A stretch of 64,000 nucleotides of DNA from positions 1 to 64,000 of the forward strand of contig JAFGIX010000057.1 of assembly GCA_016929395.1 (NCBI GenBank). The letters are read 5' to 3'. Origin of the DNA: Candidatus Zymogenus saltonus (GTDB taxonomy: Bacteria > Desulfobacterota > Zymogenia > Zymogenales > Zymogenaceae). The notes beneath the pieces were generated by a model. It did no database searches and was not told where the DNA came from. It worked only from the letters and a program-made list of their open reading frames with translations. Both the position numbers and the translations under genes were made by a program. Shown here one piece after another: positions 8,568-17,419 of this stretch; the stretch's first letter is position 1, and each line of letters starts with the position of its first letter.

Positions 8568-10822
8568 AGGGATTTTTTGAGATTATGAAGAAGGCGAGAT
8601 ATTTCATTCTAATATTTCTCTCCTTGATCCTTTTTGTTGTCTTCCAGTTCTCCTGCGTAAAGAGGATCTCCCGCTTTCAGCCGGGCGATGAGTTTCTGTA
8701 CGTCCTGTCGCTCATGTCGGAGAAGAAGTACGACGCGCTCCTCATTGAAGTCGACGGGATGAACCTCTCGTCCCTGAAGGAGCCCCAAGCCAACAAGATA
8801 GCGTACATGGCGGCTATGGCCGCTATGAAACAGGGCAAGCTCGACACCGCCGAGATATACCTCAAGTATTGTCTCGCAAATTATCGGGAGATGGAGGACT
8901 ACGCTGTCTACAACTTGTCGATACTCTATTCCACCACGGGAAGCTACGAGCAGGCCTTGAAGCTTGGGGAGAGATTGCTAAACGAACATCCCGACAGCGT
9001 CTGGAACAGAGAGATGACCGTAAAGATCGCCGACTATCTGGTCGGCATCGGCAAGCCCGAAAAGGCTCTTGAAATCTACGACGACTTCCTCAAATCTAAC
9101 AAAAAATCGAAACAGTACCCCATAGTCCTCTTTAAAAAGGGGAAGACCCTCGATTCGATGGGGAAAATGGAGGAGGCAAAGCTCATCTACAAGTCGGTGT
9201 GGCTGGAATATCCGGCCGACGAAACAGCAGGAATGGCCTTTATTGCCCTGACGAAGATAGGCGGGCTTTCCAACATAACCGAGGGTGAGCTGAAAAGGAG
9301 GATAGACACCCTATACGATGCCAACTGCTACAACAGCGCGCTTAACGCCATAACCGAGATGCCGGCGCTTTTAGGGACCGCAAAGGAGAGGCTCAAGACA
9401 AGAAGCGAGCTGGAGTTTATCAGGGCCAAGTGTTACTACGGAAAGAGGGACTACAGAAAGGCGTCCGAGATTCTAAACAGCCTTGTAAAGAACAACAAAG
9501 ACCTCCCCCCGAAGCTCCCGTATAACCTCCTCCTCTTCTGGCAGGCAAAGACGTACGACAAGATGGACAAGGACGGCCTTGCAATATCGGCCTACCTCAA
9601 GATATACAACTCCGGCCCCAGAAATACCCTTGCCGACGACGCCCTCTATCTCGCCGCCAGGACGTATGAAGAGATAAAGGACTACGACAATGCGCTCCTC
9701 TATTACAAGAAATACCTGAAGAGCTATTCCCACAGCGGGAGGATAAAAGAAGTACTCTGGTACATAGGGTGGATATATTACGTCAAGGGGGACTACAAGG
9801 CCGCGGAAGCCTATTTTGATCGAATGACAAACAGCTACAAGGGCAAGAGCGAGTATCCCCAGTATCTCTACTGGAAGGCGAGGGCCCTTGAAGAGCAGTT
9901 CAAAGTAGAAGAGGCGATGGCTATCTACCGGACGCTGATCGATAAGTACAGCTACACCTACTATAACTACCAGGCGATAGAGAGGCTCAAGGGCATGGGC
10001 ATTTCCGTGACGATCAGGCCGAGGAGCGACAAATTTGATCAGAACTTCTGGTCGCCGGGCCTCATGCGCTACACCAAGTTTACATCGGACGAGAGGATAA
10101 CATCCCACCTCAAGAAGTCGCTGGAGCTGATGTCGATGAACATGAACGACCTGGCGTCGCTGGAGCTGGATCTGATTGTCGAAAGGTGCGTTGGAGACCC
10201 GGAGCTTTTGATCGAGGTGGCGAGGCTTCTCAGGTATTCCGGGGATTACTACACCCCTGTTGTGATAGCGAACAGGTATTTCAAAAACTATCTGGATGAA
10301 TATATACCGGGAGAAAACGACCTTTACTGGCAGATGAAGTACCCCGAGGCGTACAAGGGGGAGGTGGTAAAACTCTGCAAGGAAAACGAGATAGAGCCTG
10401 CCTTCATATACTCCGTAATGCGGGCAGAGAGCCTCTTCCAGCCGGGGGTCTACTCCTGGGCCGGGGCCGTTGGACTGATGCAGATCATGCCCGCCACCGG
10501 AAGGGAGATAGCAGAGGGCATCAGCCATGAGGATTTCGAGGTGAAGGACCTCCTCGATCACAGGACGAACCTCAAGTTCGGCGTTTACTACCTAAAGGGG
10601 CTTATGAGAGAGTTCGGCGACGACAAGGTCCTCGCCCTTTGCGGATACAATGCCGGCCCCGGAAATGCAAGGAAGTGGAAGAAAAACGCCGACCCTAAGA
10701 TGGAGATGGACGAGTTCATAGAGAACATTCCCTACTCGGAGACGAGGGCGTACGTCAAGAGAATCCTGCAATTTTACAGTATATACAGGTCCCTGTATGA
10801 AGGCGAAAATATTATCGAATAG
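8564..10822 (+). CDS. Slt70-type soluble lytic transglycosylase with TPR-like repeats
   Basis: Envelope protein of 752 residues that cleaves peptidoglycan glycan strands to 1,6-anhydro products. An N-terminal membrane or signal segment (about 10-28, ending FQFSC) may be a signal anchor or an atypical lipoprotein signal. It is followed by a long array of helical TPR/Slt superhelix repeats (about 70-590). The C-terminal SLT domain begins with MRAESLFQPGVYS, whose E622 is the catalytic acid. Further SLT motifs are GAVGLMQIMPATG and LCGYNAGPGNARKW. The ATG overlaps the stop of the VanZ-endonuclease V gene, and the 3' end overlaps pyrK by 26 bases, so the set is translationally coupled. Confidence 0.92.
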   Translation: MKGFFEIMKKARYFILIFLSLILFVVFQFSCVKRISRFQPGDEFLYVLSLMSEKKYDALLIEVDGMNLSSLKEPQANKIAYMAAMAAMKQGKLDTAEIYLKYCLANYREMEDYAVYNLSILYSTTGSYEQALKLGERLLNEHPDSVWNREMTVKIADYLVGIGKPEKALEIYDDFLKSNKKSKQYPIVLFKKGKTLDSMGKMEEAKLIYKSVWLEYPADETAGMAFIALTKIGGLSNITEGELKRRIDTLYDANCYNSALNAITEMPALLGTAKERLKTRSELEFIRAKCYYGKRDYRKASEILNSLVKNNKDLPPKLPYNLLLFWQAKTYDKMDKDGLAISAYLKIYNSGPRNTLADDALYLAARTYEEIKDYDNALLYYKKYLKSYSHSGRIKEVLWYIGWIYYVKGDYKAAEAYFDRMTNSYKGKSEYPQYLYWKARALEEQFKVEEAMAIYRTLIDKYSYTYYNYQAIERLKGMGISVTIRPRSDKFDQNFWSPGLMRYTKFTSDERITSHLKKSLELMSMNMNDLASLELDLIVERCVGDPELLIEVARLLRYSGDYYTPVVIANRYFKNYLDEYIPGENDLYWQMKYPEAYKGEVVKLCKENEIEPAFIYSVMRAESLFQPGVYSWAGAVGLMQIMPATGREIAEGISHEDFEVKDLLDHRTNLKFGVYYLKGLMREFGDDKVLALCGYNAGPGNARKWKKNADPKMEMDEFIENIPYSETRAYVKRILQFYSIYRSLYEGENIIE

Positions 10823-11573
10823 GGAGGCCGCCCCGGGCTACTTCAGACTCGCCGTCTCGGCTACGGAGGCGCTTCTCAGGGGAAGGCCGGGGCAGTTTGT
10901 CATGGTCAGGGGCGAAGGGTGGGAGACAGATCCCCTCCTGAGGAGGCCCTTTTCGATATACCGATTCCGAAAGGGTATGGAAGCCGTTGAGATACTCTAC
11001 CGAGCGGTGGGGAGGGGAACGAGACTCCTCTCCCAAATGAAGGCGGGGGATGCAATTGACATCCTTGGGCCCCTCGGAAACGGCTTTCCCGATCTGCCGG
11101 AGGGGAGAAGGTCGCTTCTTGTGGCAGGGGGGGCCGGCGTCGCCCCACTGATCTCCGTTGCGGAGGCGAAGGGCGGATCGGCGCGCCTCATCATGGGAGG
11201 CAAGACCAAAGACGATATATCGTATGTCTTCGAGGACGAAAGGGAGCTTGGAATAGACGTGACTTACGCCACGGAGGACGGGAGCTTCGGAAAGATGGGG
11301 ACTTCCATTTCCGCCATGAAGGAGGAGGCCTCCCCCGGCGATACGGTCTTTGCCTGCGGGCCGTTAAAGATGTTGAGGGAGGTTGAGAGACTCTCCAGAG
11401 AAATGGGCTTTACCTCCTACGTCTCCTACGAGGAGAGGATGGGGTGCGGAACGGGACTCTGCTTCGGGTGCGTTGTCATGGGGGCCGGCGGGGAGTATCA
11501 GCGCGTATGCAAGGACGGCCCGGTCTTTGACGTCAACGAGCTTTCCTGGAAGGATATTGAGGATATTGATTAG
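10797..11573 (+). CDS. pyrK: dihydroorotate dehydrogenase electron-transfer subunit PyrK
   Basis: FAD and [2Fe-2S] subunit of the type 1B dihydroorotate dehydrogenase, 258 residues, passing electrons from dihydroorotate to NAD+. The FAD-binding motif RRPFSIY is at residues 49-55, the NAD-binding glycine-rich segment VAGGAGVAPLIS at about 109-120, and CGPLKML at about 187-193. The cluster ligands are C217, C222, C225 (CGTGLCFGC) and C238. The start lies inside the transglycosylase gene. pyrD follows 11 bases downstream, confirming a PyrK/PyrD pair rather than another ferredoxin reductase. Confidence 0.95.
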   Translation: MKAKILSNREAAPGYFRLAVSATEALLRGRPGQFVMVRGEGWETDPLLRRPFSIYRFRKGMEAVEILYRAVGRGTRLLSQMKAGDAIDILGPLGNGFPDLPEGRRSLLVAGGAGVAPLISVAEAKGGSARLIMGGKTKDDISYVFEDERELGIDVTYATEDGSFGKMGTSISAMKEEASPGDTVFACGPLKMLREVERLSREMGFTSYVSYEERMGCGTGLCFGCVVMGAGGEYQRVCKDGPVFDVNELSWKDIEDID

Positions 11574-11584
11574 GTGGCAAATCA

Positions 11585-12502
11585 ATGGTTGACCTTTCAG
11601 TAAACATGTTCGGGATCGATTTTAAAAACCCGGTCTTTGCCGCGTCCGGGACGGCGGGCTATGGCATCGAGCTTGTTCACTATATCGACCTCGAAAAAAT
11701 CGGCGCATTGATAACAAAGGGGGTATCTCCAAAGCCTAAGTCGGGAAATCCCCAACCGAGGATTATAGAGACTCCTTCCGGGATCTTAAACTCCATAGGC
11801 CTCCAGAACATCGGCGTGAAAAGGCTCATAGATGAAGTCCTGCCGGAGCTTGAAAAATATGATACGAGTGTTATAGTAAACATTTTCGGCGACGACATCG
11901 ACGGCTACATTAATGTAGCGGGCGCCTTTCTCAACGAGGATCGGGTGGACGCTCTGGAGGTCAACCTCTCCTGCCCGAACGTCAAGGAGGGGGGAATAGC
12001 CTTCGGGAGGGACCCGAAGATCTCGGCCGAGATAACCTCCGCCGTCGTCGAGGCGTCTCAAAAGCCTGTGATCGCAAAATTGACGCCCAACGTGACCGAC
12101 ATAGCACCGATAGCCAAGGCGGTGGAGGAGGCGGGGGCAGCGGCGGTCTCCGTCGTAAACACCCTTTTGGGAATGGCCGTTGACGTCGAAACCCGAAGGC
12201 CCTATTTCAAGAACGTGACGGCGGGACTTTCGGGCCCCGCTATAAGGCCGGTGGCACTGAGGTTCGTCTGGGAAACGGCGAGGGCGGTTAAGATTCCGGT
12301 CATCGGGATCGGCGGAATAACATCCGGAAAGGACGCCCTGGAGTTCATCATGGCCGGGGCAGCGGCCGTTCAGGTGGGAAGCGCAAACCTGGTAGACCCG
12401 GGGGTCATATCGAATGTGATCGACGAAATAGAAGATTACTGTACTAAAAATGGAATCTCTGACCTGAAGGAGATCAGAGGGATCATAAAAGAGGAGATTT
12501 GA
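11585..12502 (+). CDS. pyrD: dihydroorotate dehydrogenase (type 1B catalytic subunit)
   Basis: FMN enzyme of 305 residues oxidising dihydroorotate to orotate, step four of pyrimidine synthesis. Recognisable elements are NPVFAASGTAGYG at the N terminus, the substrate loop NSIGLQNIGV, and VNLSCPNV with catalytic C130. A serine would be found there in class 2 enzymes, so Cys fits class 1. The FMN-phosphate region contains GIGGITSGKDALEF. The adjacent pyrK makes it type 1B (NAD-linked), in keeping with growth without a respiratory quinone requirement for this step. Confidence 0.96.
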   Translation: MVDLSVNMFGIDFKNPVFAASGTAGYGIELVHYIDLEKIGALITKGVSPKPKSGNPQPRIIETPSGILNSIGLQNIGVKRLIDEVLPELEKYDTSVIVNIFGDDIDGYINVAGAFLNEDRVDALEVNLSCPNVKEGGIAFGRDPKISAEITSAVVEASQKPVIAKLTPNVTDIAPIAKAVEEAGAAAVSVVNTLLGMAVDVETRRPYFKNVTAGLSGPAIRPVALRFVWETARAVKIPVIGIGGITSGKDALEFIMAGAAAVQVGSANLVDPGVISNVIDEIEDYCTKNGISDLKEIRGIIKEEI

Positions 12503-12504
12503 AA

Positions 12505-13041
12505 GTGAGTTTATTTGAAGATGTGTATATTCACCCTTCTGCGGTGCTGCTGGGCGATGTGAAGATCGGCAAAAATTCGAGCGTATGGCCGGGCGCCTCG
12601 ATCAGGGCGGATTTCAACTCCATTACGGTCGGTGAGTACACGAGCATTCAGGACAATTCGGTGATTCACGCAACGCCCTTTTACGGAACGGAGGTGGGGG
12701 ACTACGTAACCGTGGGTCACTCGGCGGTCCTCCACGCCTGCAGGATAGGGAACAACGTCCTCGTTGGGATGAACTCCACAATTCTGGACGGGGCCGTGAT
12801 AGGAGACAATTCTGTGATCGCGGCGGGAAGCGTGGTGCTCCCCGGAACAGTGGTTCCGGAGGGGTCCCTCGTAACAGGGATTCCCGGAAAGATAAAGGAG
12901 GGGAAGGCCGTTCCCCCTGAAAGAATAAGACAAGGCGCCCTTGTATATTACGAGCTATCCAGGAGACATCTCAAGGGTTTGGAGACATTCCCCCCGGACA
13001 AGGTTATGGAGGCGATTAATAAGTATGATGAAAGCGATTAA
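12505..13041 (+). CDS. gamma-carbonic anhydrase family protein
   Basis: Left-handed beta-helix protein of about 178 residues built from hexapeptide repeats (for example IGKNSSVWPGASIRAD and IGDNSVIAAGSVVLPG). Three His placed like the zinc ligands of gamma-carbonic anhydrases are visible (H55, H72 and H77, in NSVIHAT and GHSAVLHAC). I place the start at GTG 12505 because GAGGAG (12491-12496) lies 8 bases upstream; a TTG at 12499 would sit only 2 bases from it. The gene nearly abuts pyrD, and supplying bicarbonate for carbamoyl phosphate is a reasonable but unproven link. Related YrdA/PaaY proteins do not all have demonstrated anhydrase activity. Confidence 0.88.
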   Translation: MSLFEDVYIHPSAVLLGDVKIGKNSSVWPGASIRADFNSITVGEYTSIQDNSVIHATPFYGTEVGDYVTVGHSAVLHACRIGNNVLVGMNSTILDGAVIGDNSVIAAGSVVLPGTVVPEGSLVTGIPGKIKEGKAVPPERIRQGALVYYELSRRHLKGLETFPPDKVMEAINKYDESD

Positions 13042-13156
13042 ATAGACGTAATCGACCCCGCTAATCCTTAAAACGCCTCTGAAGCCACCTTGTATTGACA
13101 GACAACCGTCTTTCAAAAAGAAGCCGTCTTTTTTGTTCCGCAAATAAAATCCTCTC

Positions 13157-13666
13157 CTACTTTCCCGTCCCCAGGAAATACTCTATCACGATGCTCTTTC
13201 CTGCACCTTCATAGGTCCAGATTACGTAGCTTCCCGGAGTGAGGACAATCTTGGAAAGGGAAGTGGTTTCGCTTGTGAATTCATCGAAGCCGCCGCCGGT
13301 TGTCGATAAAGAATTGTCTATCTCTTCCGTAGACTCCGCGTCCGGAACAGGTTCATCATACGAATTGGACGAGGGTGAATATTTATATATCTCGTCCATC
13401 TCACCTCCGCTCTCGCCGGAGACGGCGGCTATGCCCCAGCTTTTTTCCGCACCCCACACGGTCAGATCAAAGGCCGTCATGTTTTCAGGTACGGTAAATT
13501 CCATCTTGAAGGCCTTGTTGCTGTCGTGATCGGGAGGGACCTTTATCGTGATGGTTTTTTTAGTTATGGTCTCCCCGGATATGTCGCTTACGATGATTAA
13601 GAATATACTCAAAAAAAGTATACCGGCAAATAAGTAAGCTTTTCTCAATCTAATCCTCCATGACAT
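13157..13666 (-). CDS. secreted hypothetical protein
   Basis: Unrecognised protein of 169 residues. An N-terminal signal sequence or membrane anchor is clear (basic RIRLRKAY, then AGILFLSIFLIIVSDISG). The mature part is Ser/Thr/Asp/Glu-rich and looks beta-rich (TITIKVPPDHDSNKAF, ending VIWTYEGAGKSIVIEYFLG). The middle (about 95-125) is low complexity. It is convergent with the carbonic anhydrase gene and divergent from the Fe-S operon. In the 115-base convergent gap only a weak A/T-stem hairpin near 13105-13125 is seen. Confidence 0.65.
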   Translation of the reverse strand: MSWRIRLRKAYLFAGILFLSIFLIIVSDISGETITKKTITIKVPPDHDSNKAFKMEFTVPENMTAFDLTVWGAEKSWGIAAVSGESGGEMDEIYKYSPSSNSYDEPVPDAESTEEIDNSLSTTGGGFDEFTSETTSLSKIVLTPGSYVIWTYEGAGKSIVIEYFLGTGK

Positions 13667-13779
13667 TAAAAGGGAAATGAAATCGGATATTGGATATTAT
13701 ATAGCAATACATAGAAAAACGCTATTCTAAAACCGTCCAATTCAAAAAATTTACAAAAAAAATAGCATTGAAAATAAAA

Positions 13780-13812
13780 ATACTTGACAATTTAGGTTAA
13801 GTACTATATATT
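13780..13812 (+). promoter_or_regulatory. sigma70-type promoter overlapped by IscR-like palindrome
   Basis: TTGACA (13784-13789) and TATATT (13807-13812) are separated by 17 bases. Overlapping them is a palindrome with half-sites ATACTTGAC (13780-13788) and GTTAAGTAC (13796-13804). It resembles the type 1 IscR operator of enterobacteria at about 20 of 25 positions by my own alignment. The operon it drives encodes an Rrf2/IscR-type regulator with Fe-S ligand residues, so autoregulation by cluster status is the natural reading. Confidence 0.7.
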
Positions 13813-13839
13813 AAGAAAAAATCTATTTTGGAGAAGTCA

Positions 13840-14250
13840 ATGAAAAAGGAGGTAGTGCTTCACTTCTCGAAGGAGATCTGGGACAAGCCTATTATCTACC
13901 ATTTGATAAAGAACTACGATCTTGTCGTAAATATCCACAAGGCGGACGTGCTGCCCAAACAGGAGAGCTTTATGGTGCTGGAGCTGGATGGGGACAACGA
14001 CGAGATGACGAGGGGTATCGAGTACCTTAAGGAATACGGCGTTACGATCGATCCGATCGAGCAGGAGATAAAAAGGGACGAGGCACGCTGTACCCACTGC
14101 GGTGCCTGCATCGCTATCTGTCCCACGGGATCGCTCCATATAAAAGACCGTGTGTCTATGGAGGTGGCTTTTGATTCCGGCATGTGCAGCGGGTGCGAGC
14201 TGTGCGTCCCCGTGTGCCCTCCCCATGCCATGGAAATACAGATTGTTTAG
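13840..14250 (+). CDS. NIL-domain 2x[4Fe-4S] ferredoxin
   Basis: Protein of 136 residues. The N-terminal ~75 residues form a NIL domain, a ferredoxin-like fold otherwise found on methionine ABC ATPases (VVLHFSKEIWDKPIIYHL). The C-terminal half is a double [4Fe-4S] ferredoxin with CTHCGACIAICPTG and CSGCELCVPVCPPHA. The start is ATG 13840, with GGAG (13830-13833) 6 bases upstream; a TTG at 13828 is less likely. NIL-ferredoxins are linked in some anaerobes to sulfur metabolism and sulfur transfer. Here it heads the iscS/iscU/mnmA operon, so donating electrons for Fe-S or thiolation chemistry is plausible. Confidence 0.9.
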   Translation: MKKEVVLHFSKEIWDKPIIYHLIKNYDLVVNIHKADVLPKQESFMVLELDGDNDEMTRGIEYLKEYGVTIDPIEQEIKRDEARCTHCGACIAICPTGSLHIKDRVSMEVAFDSGMCSGCELCVPVCPPHAMEIQIV

Positions 14251-14256
14251 AATGAT

Positions 14257-14730
14257 ATGAGACTTACAACGAAAGGACAATACGCTGTTAGGGCCCTGGT
14301 TATGCTGATGATACTCGGAGATGACGGCCCAGTTACGCTAAAGGAGATATCCGACGCGGAGGATATCTCGCTGAACTACCTTGAACAGCTGTTCTCTAAG
14401 ATGAGAAAGGGGAAAATCGTAAAGAGCATCAAGGGTCCGGGCGGGGGTTACATCCTCGCCAGAAACTCTGAGGAGATCAAGGTCGGCGAGATTATCGAGG
14501 TCGTGGAGGAATCGATAAGCCCCGTGGCCTGTGTTGACGACGGGGCTCACGCACAGTCATGCTGCGTAAGGTCTCACAAATGCACAACCCAGTGGCTCTG
14601 GGCAGAGCTGGGAGCGAGGATCAAGGACTTTTTGAATTCCGTCACGATTCAAGACCTCTACAAGGAGGCGAAGAAGAAAGGGGTTACGGGGGATATTCTG
14701 GATGACAAAGAAGGTTTACTTGGATTATAA
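14257..14730 (+). CDS. Rrf2/IscR-family Fe-S regulator
   Basis: Winged-helix transcription regulator of 157 residues. It has the Rrf2 opening MRLTTKGQYAVRALVML, a helix-turn-helix through ISLNYLEQLFSKMRK, and the wing GPGGGYILAR. Cluster ligands are visible at C92, C102/C103 and C109, with H107 nearby (CCVRSHKC), in the IscR arrangement. It lies 6 bases after the ferredoxin gene and overlaps iscS by 29 bases. Its position at the head of the Fe-S operon, plus the palindrome at 13780-13804, supports an IscR-like autorepressor. I leave the symbol empty because orthology to IscR is not certain. Confidence 0.9.
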   Translation: MRLTTKGQYAVRALVMLMILGDDGPVTLKEISDAEDISLNYLEQLFSKMRKGKIVKSIKGPGGGYILARNSEEIKVGEIIEVVEESISPVACVDDGAHAQSCCVRSHKCTTQWLWAELGARIKDFLNSVTIQDLYKEAKKKGVTGDILDDKEGLLGL

Positions 14731-15874
14731 CGCCACGGGTCCCGTTTTGCCCGAGGTCCTGGAGGCGATGCTCCCGTATTTCACGGTGGAATACGGAAAC
14801 CCCTCGAGCGTTCACTCGCTGGGGCAGGATGCAATGGAAGCGGTGGAGGACGCGAGAGATAAGGTCGCCGAGCTTATAGGCGCCGAACCAAACGAGGTAA
14901 TCTTTACGAGCGGGGGATCGGAGAGTGACAACTTCGCCATCAAGGGATTTATACAATCATTGAAGGGGAAAAAGTCGCACGTAATAACGTCCGCCGTGGA
15001 GCACAAGGCCGTCCTCGAATCCACCCGTTTTCTCGAGGACAACGGCGTTGATATAACCTACCTCGGTGTTGACAAAAGTGGCCGGCTCGATATCGATGAA
15101 CTCAAAAGGGCGATTATCGGAGACACCAGGCTTATAACGATAATGTACGCCAACAACGAGACGGGAACTCTATTTGACATTCCGTCGATAGGGGAGATAG
15201 CCAGGGATCGCGGAATCGCTTTTCACACCGACGCCGTTCAGGCCGTGGGTAAAATCCCGGTTGACGTAAAAAGGGACAAGATCGACATGCTCTCCATCGC
15301 CGGCCACAAAATGGGCGCCCCCAAGGGGGTAGGCGCAATCTACGTTAACGGCGGTCTGAATCCAAGGCCCACCCCCATAATCCACGGTGGACACCACGAG
15401 TTTAACATGAGGGCGGGGACGGTGAACGTGCCGTCTGTGGTCGGGCTGGGGGCGTCGGCCGAAATCGCAAAGAACGGCCTGAAGAAAAAGGGCGAAATGT
15501 TGAAAAGGCTGAGGGATAGGCTGGAGGCAGGGATTCTGGAGAGGATTGACAATGTTCAAATAAACGGGGACCTGGACAATCGGCTTTCCAATACGTCTAA
15601 TATGAGCTTCGCATACGTGGAGGGAGAGTCGATCATGATAGACCTCGACCTTCACGGCATCTGCGTCTCTTCGGGCTCGGCCTGCGCCTCGGACGACATC
15701 TCTCTTTCCCACGTCCTCGAGGCGATGGGTGTGGACCCGGTAATAGGGCAGGGCACGATAAGGTTCAGCTTAGGCGGCGGAAACACCGAAGAAGAGATAG
15801 ACTATGTTATTGAGACGATCCCGAAAATAGTTAAAAGGTTGAGAGATCTGTCTCCCTTGTCACGGGCTAAATAG
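14702..15874 (+). CDS. iscS: cysteine desulfurase IscS/NifS
   Basis: PLP enzyme of 390 residues that strips sulfur from cysteine to form an enzyme persulfide used for Fe-S clusters and tRNA thiolation. Markers are VYLDYNATGP at the N terminus, VEHKAVLES (H101), HTDAVQAVGKIPVD, the Schiff-base Lys K203 in SIAGHKMGAPKG, and the catalytic Cys C328 in SSGSACAS. It overlaps the Rrf2 gene by 29 bases and is followed by iscU. Its two likely sulfur acceptors, IscU and MnmA, are the next two genes. Some would name it nifS; the housekeeping context favours iscS. Confidence 0.95.
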   Translation: MTKKVYLDYNATGPVLPEVLEAMLPYFTVEYGNPSSVHSLGQDAMEAVEDARDKVAELIGAEPNEVIFTSGGSESDNFAIKGFIQSLKGKKSHVITSAVEHKAVLESTRFLEDNGVDITYLGVDKSGRLDIDELKRAIIGDTRLITIMYANNETGTLFDIPSIGEIARDRGIAFHTDAVQAVGKIPVDVKRDKIDMLSIAGHKMGAPKGVGAIYVNGGLNPRPTPIIHGGHHEFNMRAGTVNVPSVVGLGASAEIAKNGLKKKGEMLKRLRDRLEAGILERIDNVQINGDLDNRLSNTSNMSFAYVEGESIMIDLDLHGICVSSGSACASDDISLSHVLEAMGVDPVIGQGTIRFSLGGGNTEEEIDYVIETIPKIVKRLRDLSPLSRAK

Positions 15875-15925
15875 TACAAATTCAAAAACATGTTATCTAA
15901 GACTAATTTGAACAGGTAGTTTGCG

Positions 15926-16312
15926 ATGTACTCGAAGAAGGTGATCGAATATTTTGAAAATCCGGTTAACGTAGGCAAGATAGAAAATCCGGACGGAGTG
16001 GGCAGGGCGGGAAATCCTGAGTGCGGCGATACGATAGAGCTGTATATTAAAGTTGTCGATGATAGGATCACTGACATCAAGTTCAAGACCTTCGGCTGTG
16101 CGGCGGCGGTGGCCAGCTCCTCCATGCTTACGGAGCTCGTCTTAGGCAAGAAGCTCGACGAGGCCTTGTCAGTAACCAAGAACGACGTAGCGGATAACCT
16201 CGGGGGGCTGCCAGAGAGAAAGATGCACTGCTCGAACATGGCCGAGGACGCGCTTCGCCTGGCCATCGAGGACTACAGGAACAATCACGGGTCAAAAAAA
16301 GCGGCGGATTAA
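15926..16312 (+). CDS. iscU: Fe-S scaffold protein IscU (NifU N-terminal type)
   Basis: Scaffold of 128 residues on which clusters are assembled. The three cluster cysteines are present, C33 (NPECGD), C58 (FGCAAA) and C102 (MHCSNM), together with D35. There is no C-terminal NifU domain, so this is the short IscU form. The canonical LPPVK chaperone-recognition motif is not evident; the corresponding stretch reads LPERK. That is usual in NifU/IscU homologues outside gamma-proteobacteria and fits the absence of hscA/hscB here. It lies 51 bases after iscS. Confidence 0.93.
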   Translation: MYSKKVIEYFENPVNVGKIENPDGVGRAGNPECGDTIELYIKVVDDRITDIKFKTFGCAAAVASSSMLTELVLGKKLDEALSVTKNDVADNLGGLPERKMHCSNMAEDALRLAIEDYRNNHGSKKAAD

Positions 16313-16351
16313 AACGTATGGTACGGCGGGAAGGGGAGCTTTACGATTAAA

Positions 16352-17419
16352 TTGAAGGGTAATATAAGGACAATCGTCGCCATGAGCGGCGGCGTCGATT
16401 CATCGGTGGCGGCTTATTTGCTTAAAGAGAAAGGGCACGACCTCTTGGGCGTAACGTTCGAGATGTTCGACGAGGGGGGAGAGGGCAAAGGAGGTCGCTC
16501 GGCGGAGCAAGCGGGGAGGGTTGCAGAATCAATCGGCATTCCCCACAAGACGGTTCGGATTCACGACCTATTTAAAAAAAGGGTCGTCTCATATTTTATT
16601 GAGGAGTACCTGAAGGGAAGGACCCCTGTTCCATGCGCACTCTGCAACAAGTTCGTCAAGTTTGGCCACCTCATATCCATTGCAAGAGACGAAGGTTTCA
16701 GATTCATCGCCACCGGACATTACGCAAGGGCGGTGGAAGCGCAAGGGGGGTATCTGCTGAAGAAGGGGATCGACACGGAGAGGGATCAGTCCTACTTCCT
16801 CTCCCGGCTCGGCCAGGAAGAGCTGATCCGGGTTATCTTTCCCCTGGGGGAGCTCAAAAAAGACCGGGTCAGGGAAATTTCATCGGAAATAAAGCTCCCG
16901 GCGATCCCTTTGGAGAGCAGGGAGATATGTTTTATCTCCAACATTGGAAATAAAAGCTACAGGGACTTCATTGAGAAGGAGATCGATAAAAGCGGTGCCG
17001 ACGGGGGAGGGGAGATAGTGGACGCTTCGGGGAGGGTTTTGGGAAAACACAACGGTTACTATCACTTCACGGTGGGTCAGAGAAGGGGAATCGGGATACC
17101 CTCCGAGGAACCTTACTACGTCATGAGGATAGACGCAGAAGAAAGGAGTGTTGTCGTGGGGAAAAGGGATTCCTTGCTCGAGAGGGATGTTACGGCGACG
17201 GACTTCAGCTGGGTGTCGGGGATAAGGCCGAAAGATGACCAGATCAGGGTCTCCGGGATGATCCGATACAACCAGTCTCCGGGGCTGGGCATTGCAATAA
17301 TCGAAGACCATGACAGGGTAACGGTAAGGTTTGACAAGCCCAGGTTTGCGCCGGCTCCGGGACAGATCCTCGCAATTTATAAAGACGACACCCTCCTGGG
17401 GGGTGGGTTCATATCGTGA
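16352..17419 (+). CDS. mnmA: tRNA-specific 2-thiouridylase MnmA
   Basis: Enzyme of 355 residues that makes 2-thiouridine at the wobble position (U34) of Lys, Glu and Gln tRNAs, using sulfur relayed from IscS. The ATP pyrophosphatase loop SGGVDSS is at residues 12-18. The two catalytic cysteines are C98 (CALCNKFVKF) and C193 (SREICFI). TGHYAR and DQSYFLSRL are further family motifs. The start is probably TTG 16352; AGGGGAG lies 13 bases upstream, rather far, so the exact start is uncertain. It overlaps mtaB by 4 bases. Confidence 0.95.
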   Translation: MKGNIRTIVAMSGGVDSSVAAYLLKEKGHDLLGVTFEMFDEGGEGKGGRSAEQAGRVAESIGIPHKTVRIHDLFKKRVVSYFIEEYLKGRTPVPCALCNKFVKFGHLISIARDEGFRFIATGHYARAVEAQGGYLLKKGIDTERDQSYFLSRLGQEELIRVIFPLGELKKDRVREISSEIKLPAIPLESREICFISNIGNKSYRDFIEKEIDKSGADGGGEIVDASGRVLGKHNGYYHFTVGQRRGIGIPSEEPYYVMRIDAEERSVVVGKRDSLLERDVTATDFSWVSGIRPKDDQIRVSGMIRYNQSPGLGIAIIEDHDRVTVRFDKPRFAPAPGQILAIYKDDTLLGGGFIS

